A stretch of 64,000 nucleotides of DNA from DYRB01 sp963845265 (lineage in GTDB: Bacteria; Pseudomonadota; Gammaproteobacteria; Chromatiales; Chromatiaceae), in NCBI GenBank assembly GCA_963845265.1, contig CAWJRN010000022.1, forward strand, positions 14,205 through 78,204. Direction: 5' to 3'. The translations under genes and the position numbers were made by a program. The notes under the pieces are model-generated. The model saw only the letters and a list, made by a program, of their open reading frames with translations. It did no database searches and was not told where the DNA came from. This document shows positions 49,376-59,122 of the stretch, one piece after another (within the stretch, counting starts at the first letter, position 1; the number at the start of each line of letters is the position of its first letter).

Positions 49376-50968
49376 CTACTCCCACTCGATGGTGCCCGGC
49401 GGCTTGCCGGTGATGTCGTAGACGACCCGGGAGACGCCACGCACCTCGTTGACGATGCGCCGGCAGACGTGGTCCAGGAACTCATAGGGCAGGTGGGCCC
49501 AGCGGGCGGTCATGAAGTCCAGGGTCTCCACCGCTCGCAGGGCGATGACGTCCGCGTATTGGCGGTTGTCGCCCACCACGCCGGTGGACTTGACCGGCAG
49601 GAAGACGGCGAAGGCCTGGGAGACCTTGTCGTAGAGCTCCGCCTTGTGAAGTTCCTCGATGAAGATGTGGTCCGCCAGGCGGAGGGTCTCGGCGTACTCG
49701 GCGCGGACCTCGCCGAGGATGCGCACCCCCAGCCCTGGGCCTGGGAAGGGGTGGCGGTAGACCATCTCGTAGGGCAGGCCCAGCTCGACGCCGATCTTGC
49801 GGACCTCGTCCTTGAACAGCTCTCGCAGGGGCTCGACCAGGCCCAGCTTCATGGTGTCCGGCAGGCCGCCGACGTTGTGGTGGGACTTGATGACCTTGGC
49901 CTTGCCACTCTTGGCCCCGGCGGACTCGATGACGTCCGGATAGATGGTCCCCTGGGCCAGCCACTTGGCGTTGGCGAGCTTCTGCGACTCGGCGTCGAAG
50001 CAGTCGATGAAGGTGGCCCCAATGATCTTGCGCTTCTGCTCCGGGTCGTCAATGCCAGCCAGTCGTGACAGGAAACGCTCCTGGGCGTCGACCCGGATGA
50101 CTCTGACCCCCATGTGACGGGCGAAGGTGCGCATCACCTGATCCCCCTCACCCAGGCGCAGCAGGCCATTGTCCACGAAGACGCAGGTCAATTGGTCGCC
50201 GACGGCGCGGTGGAGCAGGGCGGCGACGACGGAGGAGTCGACACCACCGGACAGGCCGAGGATCACCTCGTCTGTACCCACCTGCTCGCGCACCTGGGCG
50301 ATGGAGTCGTCGATGATGTGGCCCGGGGTCCACAGGGCGGCGCAGCCGCAGACCTCGTGGACGAAGCGCTCCAGGATGCGGCTGCCCTGGCGGGTGTGGG
50401 TGACCTCGGGGTGGAACTGGAGCCCGTAGAGGCCGCGCTCCTCGTCGGCGATCCCAGCCAAGGGGGCGTTGGCGGTCGTGCAGATCACGTGGAAGCCAGG
50501 CGGCAGGCTGTCCACCCGGTCGCCATGACTCATCCAGACATCCAGCAGGCCGTAGCCTTCGGGGCTGGTGTGGTCTTCGATGTCGCGCAACAGGGCCGAG
50601 TGGCCGCGGGCGCGGACCTGGGCATAGCCGTACTCGCGATGGGTGGCCGCGGCCACGCTGCCGCCGAGTTGGGCCGCCATGGTCTGCATGCCGTAGCAGA
50701 TGCCGAGCACCGGCACGCCCAGGTCGAAGACCGTAGGATCCGCCTTGGGTGTCTCATCCTCGTGGACGGACTCGGGCCCGCCGGAGAGGATGATGCCCTT
50801 GGGGGCAAAGGCGCGGATAGCCTCTCCGCCCAGATCCCAGGGGTGCAACTCGCAGTAGACCCCGGCCTCGCGGACCCGTCGTGCGATGAGTTGGGTGTAC
50901 TGGGAGCCGAAGTCCAGAATCAGGATACGGTCGGCATGGATGTTCGGGACGCTTGGGTTGGGGGGCAT
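49376..50968 (-). CDS. guaA: GMP synthase (glutamine-hydrolysing)
   Basis: A 530-residue two-domain enzyme converting XMP to GMP. The class I glutamine amidotransferase domain starts ILILDFGSQYTQLIARRVRE and has the catalytic Cys in GICYGMQ. The ATP-pyrophosphatase domain has the P-loop LSGGVDSS. The dimerisation domain ends RVVYDITGKPPGTIEWE, the canonical C-terminus. Complete; tadA follows 24 bp downstream, so the two are probably co-transcribed. Confidence 0.97.
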   Translation of the reverse strand: MPPNPSVPNIHADRILILDFGSQYTQLIARRVREAGVYCELHPWDLGGEAIRAFAPKGIILSGGPESVHEDETPKADPTVFDLGVPVLGICYGMQTMAAQLGGSVAAATHREYGYAQVRARGHSALLRDIEDHTSPEGYGLLDVWMSHGDRVDSLPPGFHVICTTANAPLAGIADEERGLYGLQFHPEVTHTRQGSRILERFVHEVCGCAALWTPGHIIDDSIAQVREQVGTDEVILGLSGGVDSSVVAALLHRAVGDQLTCVFVDNGLLRLGEGDQVMRTFARHMGVRVIRVDAQERFLSRLAGIDDPEQKRKIIGATFIDCFDAESQKLANAKWLAQGTIYPDVIESAGAKSGKAKVIKSHHNVGGLPDTMKLGLVEPLRELFKDEVRKIGVELGLPYEMVYRHPFPGPGLGVRILGEVRAEYAETLRLADHIFIEELHKAELYDKVSQAFAVFLPVKSTGVVGDNRQYADVIALRAVETLDFMTARWAHLPYEFLDHVCRRIVNEVRGVSRVVYDITGKPPGTIEWE

Positions 50969-51196
50969 GACGTCGGCTCTTGGGGCAGGGGCGGGGCTGA
51001 ACGGGGGCCGCGCTGGGCGATATTGTGTTTTCGTAACAGGCTGTTACGAATCTGGCGCGGAAGGCGGGCGGCGCAGAGTTTAAAGCAGAATGCCTGCGGT
51101 TTCACGCCGCGTGAGCCGCGCCTGCGTCGCTGCTAAACTGGCCGGCCCTGCGGCCTGGGTCCCCGGACCGCGCCCTCTGCGAGCGAGCCAGTCATT

Positions 51197-51586
51197 ATGC
51201 CCAGTGCGCCCAGTCGAGACCTGGAGACCTTCCCCAACCCCCAACCGGGGCGTGACTATAGCATCCGCATTCGGGTGCCGGAGTTCACCTGCCTCTGTCC
51301 GAAGACCGGTCAGCCGGACTTCGCAGAGCTGACCCTGGAATACATCCCCGAGGAGCTGTGCGTGGAGCTGAAGTCGCTGAAGCTCTATGTCTGGTCCTTC
51401 CGCGACGAGGGGGCCTTCCATGAGGCGGTGACCAATCGCATCTTGTCGGACCTGGTCGCTGTGGTGGCGCCAAGGTTCATGCGCCTCACCGCGGACTTCA
51501 ATGTCCGCGGCGGCATCTACACCACGGTGGTGGTGGAGCACCGCGCCCCGGGCTGGCAGGCGTCACCGCCGGTCCAGTTGCCATGA
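51197..51586 (+). CDS. queF: NADPH-dependent preQ0 reductase QueF (unimodular type)
   Basis: Reduces 7-cyano-7-deazaguanine to preQ1 in queuosine biosynthesis. The 129-residue length matches the short, single T-fold form. Active-site Cys34 lies in LCPKTGQPDFAEL, followed by ESKSLKLY-like ELKSLKLYVWSFRDEGAFHE. It overlaps the kinase gene by four bases (ATGA). Confidence 0.95.
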   Translation: MPSAPSRDLETFPNPQPGRDYSIRIRVPEFTCLCPKTGQPDFAELTLEYIPEELCVELKSLKLYVWSFRDEGAFHEAVTNRILSDLVAVVAPRFMRLTADFNVRGGIYTTVVVEHRAPGWQASPPVQLP

Positions 51587-52899
51587 CCTCGGCCGGGGGT
51601 GCCATCGGGGTCGACCTCGGTACCTCCGGCTGCCGCGCCATCGCCCTGTCTGCGACTGGCCAGACCCTGGGTGAGGCGCGGGTGGCGCTGCCCGCACCCC
51701 TGCGAGACGGTCTGGGGGTCAGCGAACAGGACCCCGCCCTGTGGTGGGCGGCGGTGGTGGCCGTCCTGCGCGAGCTGGCCCCAAAGGTGGCCGGGTACGC
51801 TCCGCTCAGTGTCTGTGTGGACGCGACCTCCGCTACCCTGTTACTGACATCCACCAATGGGGAACCCCTGGGAACGGCGTTGATGTACGACGACACTCAG
51901 GCCCGGACCGAGGCGGCGAAGTTGGCGGCCCTGGTCCCGGCGGACAGTCCGGCCCGAGGGGCTGGGTCCAGCCTGTCCAAACTGCACTATCTGGCACGCC
52001 GCCGGCCCGGGCAGGGGCCGCGGTTGGCCCTGCACCAGGCGGATTGGGTCCTCGGTCGGTTGACCGGGCGCTTCGGACTGAGCGATTGGAACAATGCCCT
52101 CAAGCTCGGTTTCGATCCGGGCGCGGTCTGTTGGCCTGGGTGGTTGTCGGCGCTGGACTTGCAGGGGGTCAAGCTGCCCGAGGTCCTGGCTCCTGGTGCG
52201 CTCGCGGGGCCCCTGACGGATGGGGCCCTCGTTGAGACGGGCTTGCCACGGGGCACGCTGGCCGTGGCGGGGACCACGGACTCGACCGCCGCGGTGCTGG
52301 CCACCGGGCCAATTAGTCCGGGGGACGCGGTGACTTGCCTGGGCAGTACCCTGGTCCTGAAGATTGTCGCGGAGCGACCGGTGGCCGCACCCGAATTTGG
52401 GGTCTATAGCCATCGGGTGGGTGATCTATGGCTCGTCGGTGGGGCCTCAAATAGCGGCGGGGCCGTGCTGCGGCGTTTCTTCGATGATGCGCAATTGCGC
52501 GAGTTGAGCGCGGGCATGGATCCAGATCGGCCGACGGGCCTCGATTACTATCCCCTGCCGGGACCCGGCGAGCGCTTCCCGGTCAACGACCCCGGCCTGG
52601 AGCCGCGTCTGGATCCCAGGCCTGCGGACGACCAAGCCTTTCTGCAGGGCATGTTCGAGGGTATCGCGGGTATCGAGGCGCGCGGCTACCGGCTCCTGAC
52701 GGGGCTTGGGGCGCCGCGGCTGCGGCGGGTGCTGACCACGGGTGGCGGGGCTGCCAACCAAGCCTGGATGCAGATCCGCCAGCGCATGCTGGGGGTTACG
52801 GTCGTCGCAGCGGATCACCAAGAGGCAGCCTATGGAGCTGCCCGGCTGGCGCTATGGGGTGCGGAGGCCGCGCTATGCGGTCCCGGTGCAGGGGGGTAA
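51583..52899 (+). CDS. FGGY-family carbohydrate kinase (D-ribulose kinase-like)
   Basis: A 438-residue sugar kinase. The ATPase fold shows IGVDLGTSGCRAIAL (phosphate 1), VAGTTDSTAAVLATG (phosphate 2 region) and LTTGGGAANQAWMQIRQRML (adenosine). The Thr/Ser-rich VDATSATLLL replaces the usual xylulokinase segment, which suggests the cyanobacterial/plant D-ribulose kinase subgroup. Substrate is inferred. Translationally coupled to queF. Confidence 0.82.
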   Translation: MTSAGGAIGVDLGTSGCRAIALSATGQTLGEARVALPAPLRDGLGVSEQDPALWWAAVVAVLRELAPKVAGYAPLSVCVDATSATLLLTSTNGEPLGTALMYDDTQARTEAAKLAALVPADSPARGAGSSLSKLHYLARRRPGQGPRLALHQADWVLGRLTGRFGLSDWNNALKLGFDPGAVCWPGWLSALDLQGVKLPEVLAPGALAGPLTDGALVETGLPRGTLAVAGTTDSTAAVLATGPISPGDAVTCLGSTLVLKIVAERPVAAPEFGVYSHRVGDLWLVGGASNSGGAVLRRFFDDAQLRELSAGMDPDRPTGLDYYPLPGPGERFPVNDPGLEPRLDPRPADDQAFLQGMFEGIAGIEARGYRLLTGLGAPRLRRVLTTGGGAANQAWMQIRQRMLGVTVVAADHQEAAYGAARLALWGAEAALCGPGAGG

Positions 52900-53388
52900 G
52901 TCGGCATTCTTTGCGCTCACGAGAGAGGGCAGCTAAGCCGCAAATTCGCGCAAATCATCCAGCCCGTCAACCTAAGAAGAGCAGTAGCGACGCGGCGGCG
53001 TACACAACTTTGGAGTGCGCCGACCCATCGCCTGGCAGCCCAGGAATCCTACCGCATCGTCGGCCCGGCGTGGATCGGTAGCGGAGCCCGCCGATCTTCC
53101 TCCTGCGACACGCTTTGGCGACGCGTGGCCGGGTCTTCAGGCGAGCGCCTTTCGCTGCCAGCAGCGCTCCTCACGCAGTCCGTGGCTCTCGGGGTTGCTT
53201 GAGCGCCGGATTCGCCGCGCGTGCAACGCCATGTCGGAATCTTGGTCCCACGGGGGGAGTGCATTGGGACAGCGCAACTCCCGCCCCTTGGGTGTCGCCT
53301 CACGCGCCGTGCCCTGATACGATGCGGCGGAGCAGCCTGGCTCTTGGGCGGCCGGTTTTCAATCAGGTTCCGCAAAAGGTCTTTGGTC
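52900..53388. other. 489-bp intergenic region without a recognised gene
   Basis: Frames on both strands are Arg/Pro-rich and overlapping, as expected by chance. No RNA gene, terminator or clear promoter seen. It precedes the nucleotide-sugar genes and presumably contains their promoter. Confidence 0.4.
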
Positions 53389-54675
53389 ATGGTTCCCAGC
53401 TTCGAACTGCATCAGGTCAAACTTGGAATCGTGGGGCTTGGGTATGTGGGGCTCCCGTTGGCCGTGGAGTTTGGCAAGCGGTTTCCAACAGTGGGCTATG
53501 ACATCAATCGCGCGCGCATCGATGAATTGCTTGCTGGGCGGGACAGTTCCTTGGAGGTCGAGCCTGGAGAATTGTGCGCCGTTGAGGGACTCTCCTTTAC
53601 CGACAGAGCCGAGGATCTGGCCGAATGCAACGTCTTCATCGTGACTGTCCCGACCCCCATCGATGAGTACAAGGCGCCGGATTTGGGGCCGCTGGAGTCG
53701 GCCAGCCGGACCCTTGGCGGTATCATAAAGCCCGGATGCATCGTCATCTATGAATCGACCGTGTACCCCGGTGCCACGGAGGAGGTCTGCCTGCCAATTA
53801 TCGAGCAGCTCTCTGGCTTGAAGTTTAATCAGGATTTCTACGCTGGCTATAGCCCCGAGCGCATCAACCCAGGGGACAAAGAGCATCGGTTGCCGACCAT
53901 CAAAAAGGTGACCTCCGGCTCGACCCCGGAGATCGCGGACTTCGTGGATGCCTTATATCGCAGAATTATCGTCGCGGGTACCCATAAGGCCAGCAGCATG
54001 CGGGTGGCAGAGGCGGCGAAGGTCATCGAGAATACTCAGCGAGACGTCAACATTGCCCTGATCAATGAGTTGGCGGTTATTTTTAACCGCTTGGGCATCG
54101 ATACTCAGGAAGTGTTGGAGGCTGCTGGGAGCAAATGGAATTTCCTGCCATTCCGCCCCGGTCTGGTTGGGGGGCACTGCATTGGCGTTGATCCCTATTA
54201 CTTGACCCACAAGGCGCAGGCCATTGGGTATCACCCTGAGATCATCCTTGCGGGTCGGCGCATCAACGATAGCATGGGCGCCTATGTCGTCAGTCAGGTC
54301 ATAAAGCTGATGATGCGCCGGGGTGGTGTAACCGAGGGCAGTCGTGCCCTGATCCTGGGTTTGACCTTCAAGGAGAATTGCCCCGATCTGCGCAATACTC
54401 GAGTGGTAGGCATCGTTGCGGAGCTTGCGGATTATGGTATTGCCTGTGATGTCTACGATCCCTGGGCTAGCCATGAAGAGGCTCAGCATGAATATGGTAT
54501 TGCCCTCATAGATCAACCGACCGCAGGGGCCTACGACGCCCTTATCATTGCGGTGGGCCACCGCGAGTTCCAGGCGATGGGTGCAGCTGAGTTGCGGGCG
54601 CTGGGAAAGGCGGGTAGCGTACTATACGATGTCAAGCATATTCTGCCACGCGGTGACGTCGACGGGCGGCTGTGA
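53389..54675 (+). CDS. tviB: UDP-sugar 6-dehydrogenase, TviB/WbpO-type
   Basis: A 428-residue nucleotide-sugar dehydrogenase oxidising a UDP-hexose or UDP-N-acetylhexosamine to the uronate. The NAD-binding segment is LGIVGLGYVGLPLAVEFGK. The substrate loop is YESTVYPGATEEVC, and the catalytic Cys lies in GLVGGHCIGVDPYYLTHKA. The family resembles Vi-antigen TviB. Start ATG 53389 with AAAGG upstream. Codon use is less GC-biased than in neighbours (for example many ATT and GAT), hinting at a transferred surface-polysaccharide segment shared with the next gene. Confidence 0.88.
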   Translation: MVPSFELHQVKLGIVGLGYVGLPLAVEFGKRFPTVGYDINRARIDELLAGRDSSLEVEPGELCAVEGLSFTDRAEDLAECNVFIVTVPTPIDEYKAPDLGPLESASRTLGGIIKPGCIVIYESTVYPGATEEVCLPIIEQLSGLKFNQDFYAGYSPERINPGDKEHRLPTIKKVTSGSTPEIADFVDALYRRIIVAGTHKASSMRVAEAAKVIENTQRDVNIALINELAVIFNRLGIDTQEVLEAAGSKWNFLPFRPGLVGGHCIGVDPYYLTHKAQAIGYHPEIILAGRRINDSMGAYVVSQVIKLMMRRGGVTEGSRALILGLTFKENCPDLRNTRVVGIVAELADYGIACDVYDPWASHEEAQHEYGIALIDQPTAGAYDALIIAVGHREFQAMGAAELRALGKAGSVLYDVKHILPRGDVDGRL

Positions 54676-54976
54676 GGTGTATGCCGAGGCTTGGGGATAA
54701 GACCATGCGCATTCCCGGAGGCTAGGCCGTCATTGCAGGATGTCGTCGTTCCTCTTTCCTTGGGGAGCGCTAACTGATGCCTATCCCATGGCCGGGGGGC
54801 GCAAGCGGATGCTCAGCCAAGTGATGGGTTCAATCGGCAGTTCAGGAGGTGTCTGCGCACGGCAAACTATCTCAGTTCGCGGGGAACCGCGGGTCACCTC
54901 GAAACTCCCCGCGGGGCGGTAAGTCCGCCACTTCACGGCTATCGGTCGTAGATTCATCAATTCCTCTGGAGCGGTC
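54676..54976. other. 301-bp spacer between nucleotide-sugar genes
   Basis: Contains one 60-codon frame (54740-54922) with no family match and a short GC palindrome near CCCCGCGGGG (about 54907). No convincing feature. Confidence 0.35.
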
Positions 54977-55984
54977 ATGAAAGTCCTTGTTACGGGTAGT
55001 GCTGGATTCATTGGGTCGGCATTGTCGCTGCGTTTGTTGGAGCGCGGCGACGAGGTGATCGGGATCGACAACCTCAACGATTACTACGATGTCGAACTGA
55101 AGAAGGCCCGTCTGGCCCGGACGCAGCAACATCCTCGCTTTACCGATTTACGCATGAATATGGAGGATCGAGCGGCGTTACAGGAGGTGTTTGCGACCCA
55201 CAGGCCCAATCGCGTGATCAATCTTGCGGCTCAGGCCGGGGTGCGATATTCCATCGAAAATCCTATGGCCTATGTGGATACAAACCTACTCGGGTTTGCG
55301 AATATTCTCGAAGGGTGTCGGCATCACGGGGTAGAACATCTGGTCTATGCGTCGAGCAGTTCGGTCTATGGTGCCAACACCAATATGCCGTTTTCCGTGC
55401 ATCAGAATGTCGATCATCCGCTGAGCCTCTATGCCGCCAGCAAGAAGGCCAACGAGCTGATGGCGCATACCTATAGCCATCTCTACGCTCTGCCGACGAC
55501 TGGGTTGCGGTTCTTTACCGTCTATGGTCCTTGGGGGCGGCCGGACATGGCCCTATTCAAATTCACCCGGGCGATCTTGGCGGGCGAACCGATCGATGTC
55601 TTCAACTACGGTAAGCACCGCAGGGATTTCACCTATATCGACGATATCGTCGAGGGTGTGATCCGGGTACTCGACCGTCTCCCTGTGCCGGATCCGACAT
55701 GGACTGGAGATGCTCCCGATTCGGCGACCAGTAGCGCACCCTATCGTCTTTACAATATCGGCAATAACAATCCGGTGGAGCTGATGGAGTATATCCAGGT
55801 TCTGGAGCAGTGCCTGGGTAAGACGGCCACGAAGAATATGTTGCCGTTGCAGCCTGGCGACGTCCCAGATACCTATGCCAATGTTGAGGATCTGGTGCGT
55901 GACACGGGCTACCAGCCGGCAACCTCGGTCGGATTTGGTGTGGCGCGCTTTGTGGATTGGTATCGGAGTTATTACGGTGCCTAG
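54977..55984 (+). CDS. UDP-glucuronate 4-epimerase-type NAD-dependent epimerase
   Basis: A 335-residue extended SDR enzyme. The NAD-binding motif is VTGSAGFIGSALSLRL. The catalytic triad comprises Ser in YASSSSVYG and Tyr-x3-Lys in YAASKKANE. The C-terminus carries RRDFTYIDDIVEGV and YNIGNNNPVELMEYI, typical of uronate 4-epimerases of capsule and LPS loci. With the preceding dehydrogenase it would supply an activated uronic acid such as UDP-galacturonate. Confidence 0.88.
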   Translation: MKVLVTGSAGFIGSALSLRLLERGDEVIGIDNLNDYYDVELKKARLARTQQHPRFTDLRMNMEDRAALQEVFATHRPNRVINLAAQAGVRYSIENPMAYVDTNLLGFANILEGCRHHGVEHLVYASSSSVYGANTNMPFSVHQNVDHPLSLYAASKKANELMAHTYSHLYALPTTGLRFFTVYGPWGRPDMALFKFTRAILAGEPIDVFNYGKHRRDFTYIDDIVEGVIRVLDRLPVPDPTWTGDAPDSATSSAPYRLYNIGNNNPVELMEYIQVLEQCLGKTATKNMLPLQPGDVPDTYANVEDLVRDTGYQPATSVGFGVARFVDWYRSYYGA

Positions 55985-56130
55985 TACCGCGATGCGCCCT
56001 ATCTGCAAATAAGGAGTGAGTGCGGGGACGTGCTTGGCGTAACCGACCAAGAGGTACTTGCATGGCTTAGCAATAGACCAATTCGGCTGACGGAGGAGTA
56101 GTGCTCTATTGCGTATGGCGCTGGGCGGCT

Positions 56131-56886
56131 TCATTGCTGCACCGTCCGTCCGCCATCCACGTTGATGATCTGGCCGGTGATGTAGTCCGCGTCTCGCACC
56201 AGAAAGAGCACCGTCCTGGCCACATCCGCCGGGGTACCTGGGCGGCCAAGGGCGGTGCGGGTGAGGATGTCCCGTTGGGCGGCTTCGTCCTTGCCCTGCT
56301 CCGGCCACAGAATGGCGCCTGGGGCGACCCCATTGACCCGCACCGCCGGGCCCAGGTCCCTGGCCAGGGCGCGCACCATCATGGCGTTGCCCGCCTTTGC
56401 CATACAGTAGAGCGGATGGTCTGCCAGGGGGCGCTCGGCATGGATATCCACCAGGTTGACGATGGCCCCGGCGCTGGCGCGTAGCAGCGGGGCGGCGGCC
56501 TGGGCGAGGAAGAAGGGGCCTTTGAGGTTGGAGCCGAACAGGTCGTCCCATTGGGCCTCGGTGGCGGTGTCCAATGGGGTTGGATAGAAGCTGGAGGCGT
56601 TGTTCACCAACAGGTCCAGCCGCAGGCGGAAGTTCGCCACTTGCTCGATGAGCTGGGGCAAGGCCACGGTGTCGTTCAGGTCGGCGTGGACCAATAGGAC
56701 CGACCCTGGGCGGCGCTGCTCCAGTTCAACCTGCAGGGCCTGAGCCTCAGCGGCGGAACTGCGATAGTGCAGGGCTAGGTCCATACCCTGTGCGTGCAGG
56801 GTGCGGGCGATCTCGGCGCCGATGCGGGCCGCCGCGCCGGTGATCAGGGCCATCCGGCCGGCCAAGGGGGGATCGCTCTGCAACAT
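56131..56886 (-). CDS. Pteridine reductase-like short-chain dehydrogenase
   Basis: A 251-residue classical SDR with cofactor motif ITGAAARIGAEIARTLH (the TGxxxRIG form seen in pteridine reductases), VNNASSFYPTP and the catalytic Tyr-x3-Lys in YCMAKAG. Expected to reduce dihydropterins (folate or pterin recycling), like FolM/PTR1. Convergent with the epimerase gene and divergent from the MidA-type gene by 55 bp. Substrate is inferred from family. Confidence 0.82.
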   Translation of the reverse strand: MLQSDPPLAGRMALITGAAARIGAEIARTLHAQGMDLALHYRSSAAEAQALQVELEQRRPGSVLLVHADLNDTVALPQLIEQVANFRLRLDLLVNNASSFYPTPLDTATEAQWDDLFGSNLKGPFFLAQAAAPLLRASAGAIVNLVDIHAERPLADHPLYCMAKAGNAMMVRALARDLGPAVRVNGVAPGAILWPEQGKDEAAQRDILTRTALGRPGTPADVARTVLFLVRDADYITGQIINVDGGRTVQQ

Positions 56887-56941
56887 CGCTGCCTCTCAAG
56901 TGGTGTAGGCTTGCGCCTCGTTTTCGACTGGGGACCCAACC

Positions 56942-58102
56942 ATGCGCCAGCAAACCTCGATCGATGCCGCCGAACTGAGTCGGCGCCTGGTGGACCTGTT
57001 GCGGGCCGAGGCCCAAGCCGCTGGTGGGTCGCTCCCCTTTGATCGCTTCATGGAGCTGGCCCTGTATGCCCCGGGGCTTGGCTATTACGCCGCGGGTAGT
57101 TCCAAGCTGGGGGCGGGTGGGGACTTTACCACTGCCCCGGAGGTCTCGCCCCTGTTCGGTCGTTGCCTGGCGGCCCAGGGGCGCGAGGTGCTCAAGGCAC
57201 TGCCCGGGGGCGATATCCTGGAGTTCGGTGCAGGCAGCGGCGCCCTGGCGGCGGAGATCCTGTCCGCCCTGGAGCGAGAGGGGCCACTGCCGGATCGTTA
57301 CCTCATCCTCGAACCCAGTCCGGACCTCCAGGTGCGGCAGCAGGCGTTGCTGGCCGAGCGGGTCCCCTGGGCGAGGGTGGAGTGGCTGTCCGGCCTGCCC
57401 CAGGGGTTTCGGGGTTTGGTGCTGGCCAATGAGGTGCTGGACGCCATGCCGGTGCACCGCTTTCGTATCGGCGCCGATGGCGCGCCACTGGAGGTGCGTG
57501 TCCGGCCTGTCGGCGACGCCTGGGAGGAGGTTGCGGGCGAGCCCGAGGCAGCTGCCTTGGCCCGGGTCGTGCGAGCCCTCCAGTCCCAGGGCTTGGCCGC
57601 CGAGCCGGGCTTCTGCTCCGAGGTCAACCTGCGCCTGGGGCCCTGGCTCGCCGCCCTGGCCGGGGCCTTGGACCGGGCCCTGGTGTTGCTGATCGACTAC
57701 GGCTATCCACAGGCCGACTACTATCGTGCCGAGCGTAACGCCGGGACCCTGATGTGCCATGCAGGGCACCAGGCCCACGCGGACCCGTATCGGGACCCTG
57801 GCCTTCAGGACATTACCGCCCATGTGGACTTCACCGCAGTGGCGAGGCAGGGGATTGCCGCCGGGTTGGGACTGGCCGGCTACACCACCCAGGCCCTGTT
57901 CCTCATTGGCTGCGGTCTGGACCGGGAACTGGCCGGGGCGGAACCGAATCATGCCATCGACCTGGCAATGGGGGCTCGCACCCTGGTACTGCCAACAGCG
58001 ATGGGCGAGCGCTTTCAGGTGATCGGCCTGGAACAGGGCCTGACCGGGCCCTGGTGCGGTTTTTCGACCCGGGACCTGCGGGCCCGGTTGGGTCTGGACT
58101 GA
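56942..58102 (+). CDS. MidA/NDUFAF7-family SAM-dependent methyltransferase
   Basis: A 386-residue class I methyltransferase. MELALYAPGLGYYAAGSSK and GGDFTTAPEVSPLFG are signatures of the family whose mitochondrial member methylates an arginine in complex I. The SAM site is ILEFGAGSGALAAEIL, and ANEVLDAMPVHRF is conserved. The bacterial substrate is not established. Twelve bases before the TSUP transporter gene, same strand. Confidence 0.85.
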   Translation: MRQQTSIDAAELSRRLVDLLRAEAQAAGGSLPFDRFMELALYAPGLGYYAAGSSKLGAGGDFTTAPEVSPLFGRCLAAQGREVLKALPGGDILEFGAGSGALAAEILSALEREGPLPDRYLILEPSPDLQVRQQALLAERVPWARVEWLSGLPQGFRGLVLANEVLDAMPVHRFRIGADGAPLEVRVRPVGDAWEEVAGEPEAAALARVVRALQSQGLAAEPGFCSEVNLRLGPWLAALAGALDRALVLLIDYGYPQADYYRAERNAGTLMCHAGHQAHADPYRDPGLQDITAHVDFTAVARQGIAAGLGLAGYTTQALFLIGCGLDRELAGAEPNHAIDLAMGARTLVLPTAMGERFQVIGLEQGLTGPWCGFSTRDLRARLGLD

Positions 58103-58113
58103 GGGGAATCTCG

Positions 58114-58908
58114 ATGGAACTCTGGGAAATTGTCGCCTACCTGATCACCGGGGTTGCCTCCGGGGTATTGGCCGGGCTGTTCGGGGTCGGCGGTGGCGTG
58201 GTGATCGTCCCGGCCCTGCTGTTGATCTTTGCGCGGGTGGGCATCGCTTCGGACTGGATCCCCCACCTGGCGGTGGGGACCTCCCTGGCGACCATCGTCG
58301 CCACTGGGGCCACCTCGGCCTATGCTCACCAGCGGCATGGGGCCGTGCGTTGGGACCTGGCGTTGAGCCTGGCGCCTGGCATCGTCCTCGGCGCCTGGGC
58401 CGGGGCCGCGGTGGCCGGTGTGTTGCCGGACCTATGGCTCAAGCGCATCTTCGCCTGCTTTCTGCTCTATGTCGGGACCCACATGCTCATCCGCCGTCCC
58501 GACCGGCCGCAGGGCACACTGCCGGGGCGAGCGGGGATGCTCGCCGCCGGGGCCGGCATCGGGGGCATGTCCGCCCTGGTGGGGATTGGCGGCGGGACGA
58601 TGACGGTGCCCTTCCTCAGCCGTGTGGGGGTGGATATGCGCCGGGCGGTGGCCACCTCCGCGGCCTGTGGGGTGCCCATCGCCCTGGCCGGCGCCCTGGG
58701 CTTTATGGTGACGGGCTGGGGGCGCGAGGGACTGCCGGAGGCGAGCACGGGCTTCGTCTATTGGCCTGCGGTGGCGGGGATCCTGCTGGCCAGTGTCCCC
58801 GCTGCGCCCTTGGGTGCCCATTTGGCCCACCGGTTGCCGGTGCCCCTGCTGAAACGGGTCTTTGGGGTGCTGTTGTTAGCGATTGGGGGCAAGTTATTGT
58901 TTGGATAG
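58114..58908 (+). CDS. TSUP (TauE/SafE) family membrane transporter
   Basis: A 264-residue inner-membrane protein with about eight helices and two internal repeats carrying the family glycines (LAGLFGVGGGVVIVPALL and ALVGIGGGTMTVPFLS). TSUP proteins move sulfite, sulfoacetate, taurine-derived or other organosulfur anions. The substrate is not assignable here, though sulfur-compound export would suit a sulfur bacterium. ATG 58114 follows the methyltransferase stop. Confidence 0.85.
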   Translation: MELWEIVAYLITGVASGVLAGLFGVGGGVVIVPALLLIFARVGIASDWIPHLAVGTSLATIVATGATSAYAHQRHGAVRWDLALSLAPGIVLGAWAGAAVAGVLPDLWLKRIFACFLLYVGTHMLIRRPDRPQGTLPGRAGMLAAGAGIGGMSALVGIGGGTMTVPFLSRVGVDMRRAVATSAACGVPIALAGALGFMVTGWGREGLPEASTGFVYWPAVAGILLASVPAAPLGAHLAHRLPVPLLKRVFGVLLLAIGGKLLFG

Positions 58909-58943
58909 GAAATGCTTCGCTTAACCCCATGCGGGAAAGCTGT

Positions 58944-59030
58944 CAGTTTTCAGTTGGCAGTTGTCAGCAATAGTTTATTGCTGCTGGAAAAGCTGGAATC
59001 CTGAAACGAAGAACCGACGCGCGACGGGTA
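58944..59030. repeat. 87-bp dispersed repeat, copy B
   Basis: Ungapped match to copy A at 43879-43965, same orientation. It lies in the 214-bp gap between the TSUP gene and the convergent Met-rich protein gene. Heptads CAGTTNN open the element. Confidence 0.85.
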
Positions 59031-59122
59031 AATCGAGGCGTGGCCTCAGATCGACGAGCCCGGCAGCCGGCCTGTCAGTAGGACAGGATTCTTCAGGGTT
59101 AACAGTATCGCTTTTTCCAGGG

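Noticed and set aside
54740..54922. 60-codon frame between the nucleotide-sugar genes
   Set aside because: No ribosome site, no family match, composition unremarkable.
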